A stretch of 64,000 nucleotides of DNA from Athripsodes cinereus (taxonomy: Eukaryota; Arthropoda; Insecta; Trichoptera; Leptoceridae), in contig OX388321.1 in the NCBI GenBank assembly GCA_947579605.1, positions 25,287,614 through 25,351,613 of the forward strand. Reading direction: 5' to 3'. Shown piece after piece: positions 63,941 through 64,000 of this stretch (position 1 is its first letter; every line of letters begins with the position of its first letter). Below the pieces are notes generated by a model, which saw only the letters and a list, made by a program, of their open reading frames with translations, was not told the DNA's origin and searched no databases. The position numbers and the translations under genes are program-made.

Positions 63941-64000
63941 GTTATGTAGGTACCTAATGGCGTTTCCTTGTAAATCTGTCCATTACTGTATACCTATCTA

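Noticed and set aside
1..64000. LTR retrotransposon or endogenous virus
   Set aside because: No gag, integrase, protease, envelope-like coding sequence or paired long terminal repeats were seen on either strand.

Overview
The window looks like a gene-poor, AT-rich piece of an arthropod (very probably insect) nuclear genome. Grounds: no bacterial-style gene packing; many decayed non-LTR retrotransposons of the RTE and CR1/Jockey groups; a mariner relic; tRNA-derived SINEs; MITE-like inverted repeats; TTAGG-like runs; and the TACCTACCTAC / AATAATATTAT word usage common in insects such as moths and aphids. I cannot fix the order. No host protein-coding gene, rRNA gene, functional tRNA gene or CRISPR array could be supported. 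Two short exon-like segments with good splice-site matches (13895-13960, 29601-29629) mean the window could lie inside long introns.

Local labels used below. RTE-A, B, C, D are four families of RTE-like non-LTR elements, mostly seen as short 3' ends. CR1-a (5190-7039), CR1-b (26544-28800) and CR1-c (58045 to about 63130) are three longer CR1/Jockey-group elements. F is another CR1-like family seen as 3' ends. S1 is a repeat ending in an (AATAAA)n-like tail. D is a 150-290 bp retroposed repeat with a (TAG)n tail. SINE-T is a tRNA-derived SINE. HH is a family of short, often fold-back repeats with a hammerhead-ribozyme-like core. FB2 and FB3 are other fold-back families.

Layout. 1-10 kb: an RTE-A end nested in S1, a long inverted repeat, CR1-a, the first HH fold-back and an RTE-B end. 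10-20 kb: D, F and HH copies, a 169 bp perfect-arm MITE, a mariner relic, a tRNA-like SINE. 20-30 kb: F and RTE-C ends, D nested in S1, and CR1-b with a 43-bp minisatellite in its 3' UTR. 30-45 kb: nested MITEs (HH in FB3, RTE-C in D, RTE-C in a MITE, a CR1-b 3' end in a MITE), more S1, and a 261 bp inverted repeat. 45-50 kb: a 2.9 kb RTE-A copy bounded by a 13-bp target duplication, then SINE-T and RTE-B. 50-58 kb: mostly D, HH and small fold-backs. 58-63.1 kb: CR1-c on the minus strand, with intact ORF1 (PHD finger, coiled coil, nucleic-acid-binding domain) and intact ORF2 (endonuclease plus reverse transcriptase); it is the only element here that looks able to move itself.

The most interesting signal is the HH family. 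At least nine loci carry a YTGAYRAT core, a short hairpin whose two sides change together between copies, and then GAAA followed by a GTC-containing segment. This resembles a hammerhead ribozyme with one extra U after the first core strand, and is what one would expect from hammerhead variants linked to Penelope-like elements.
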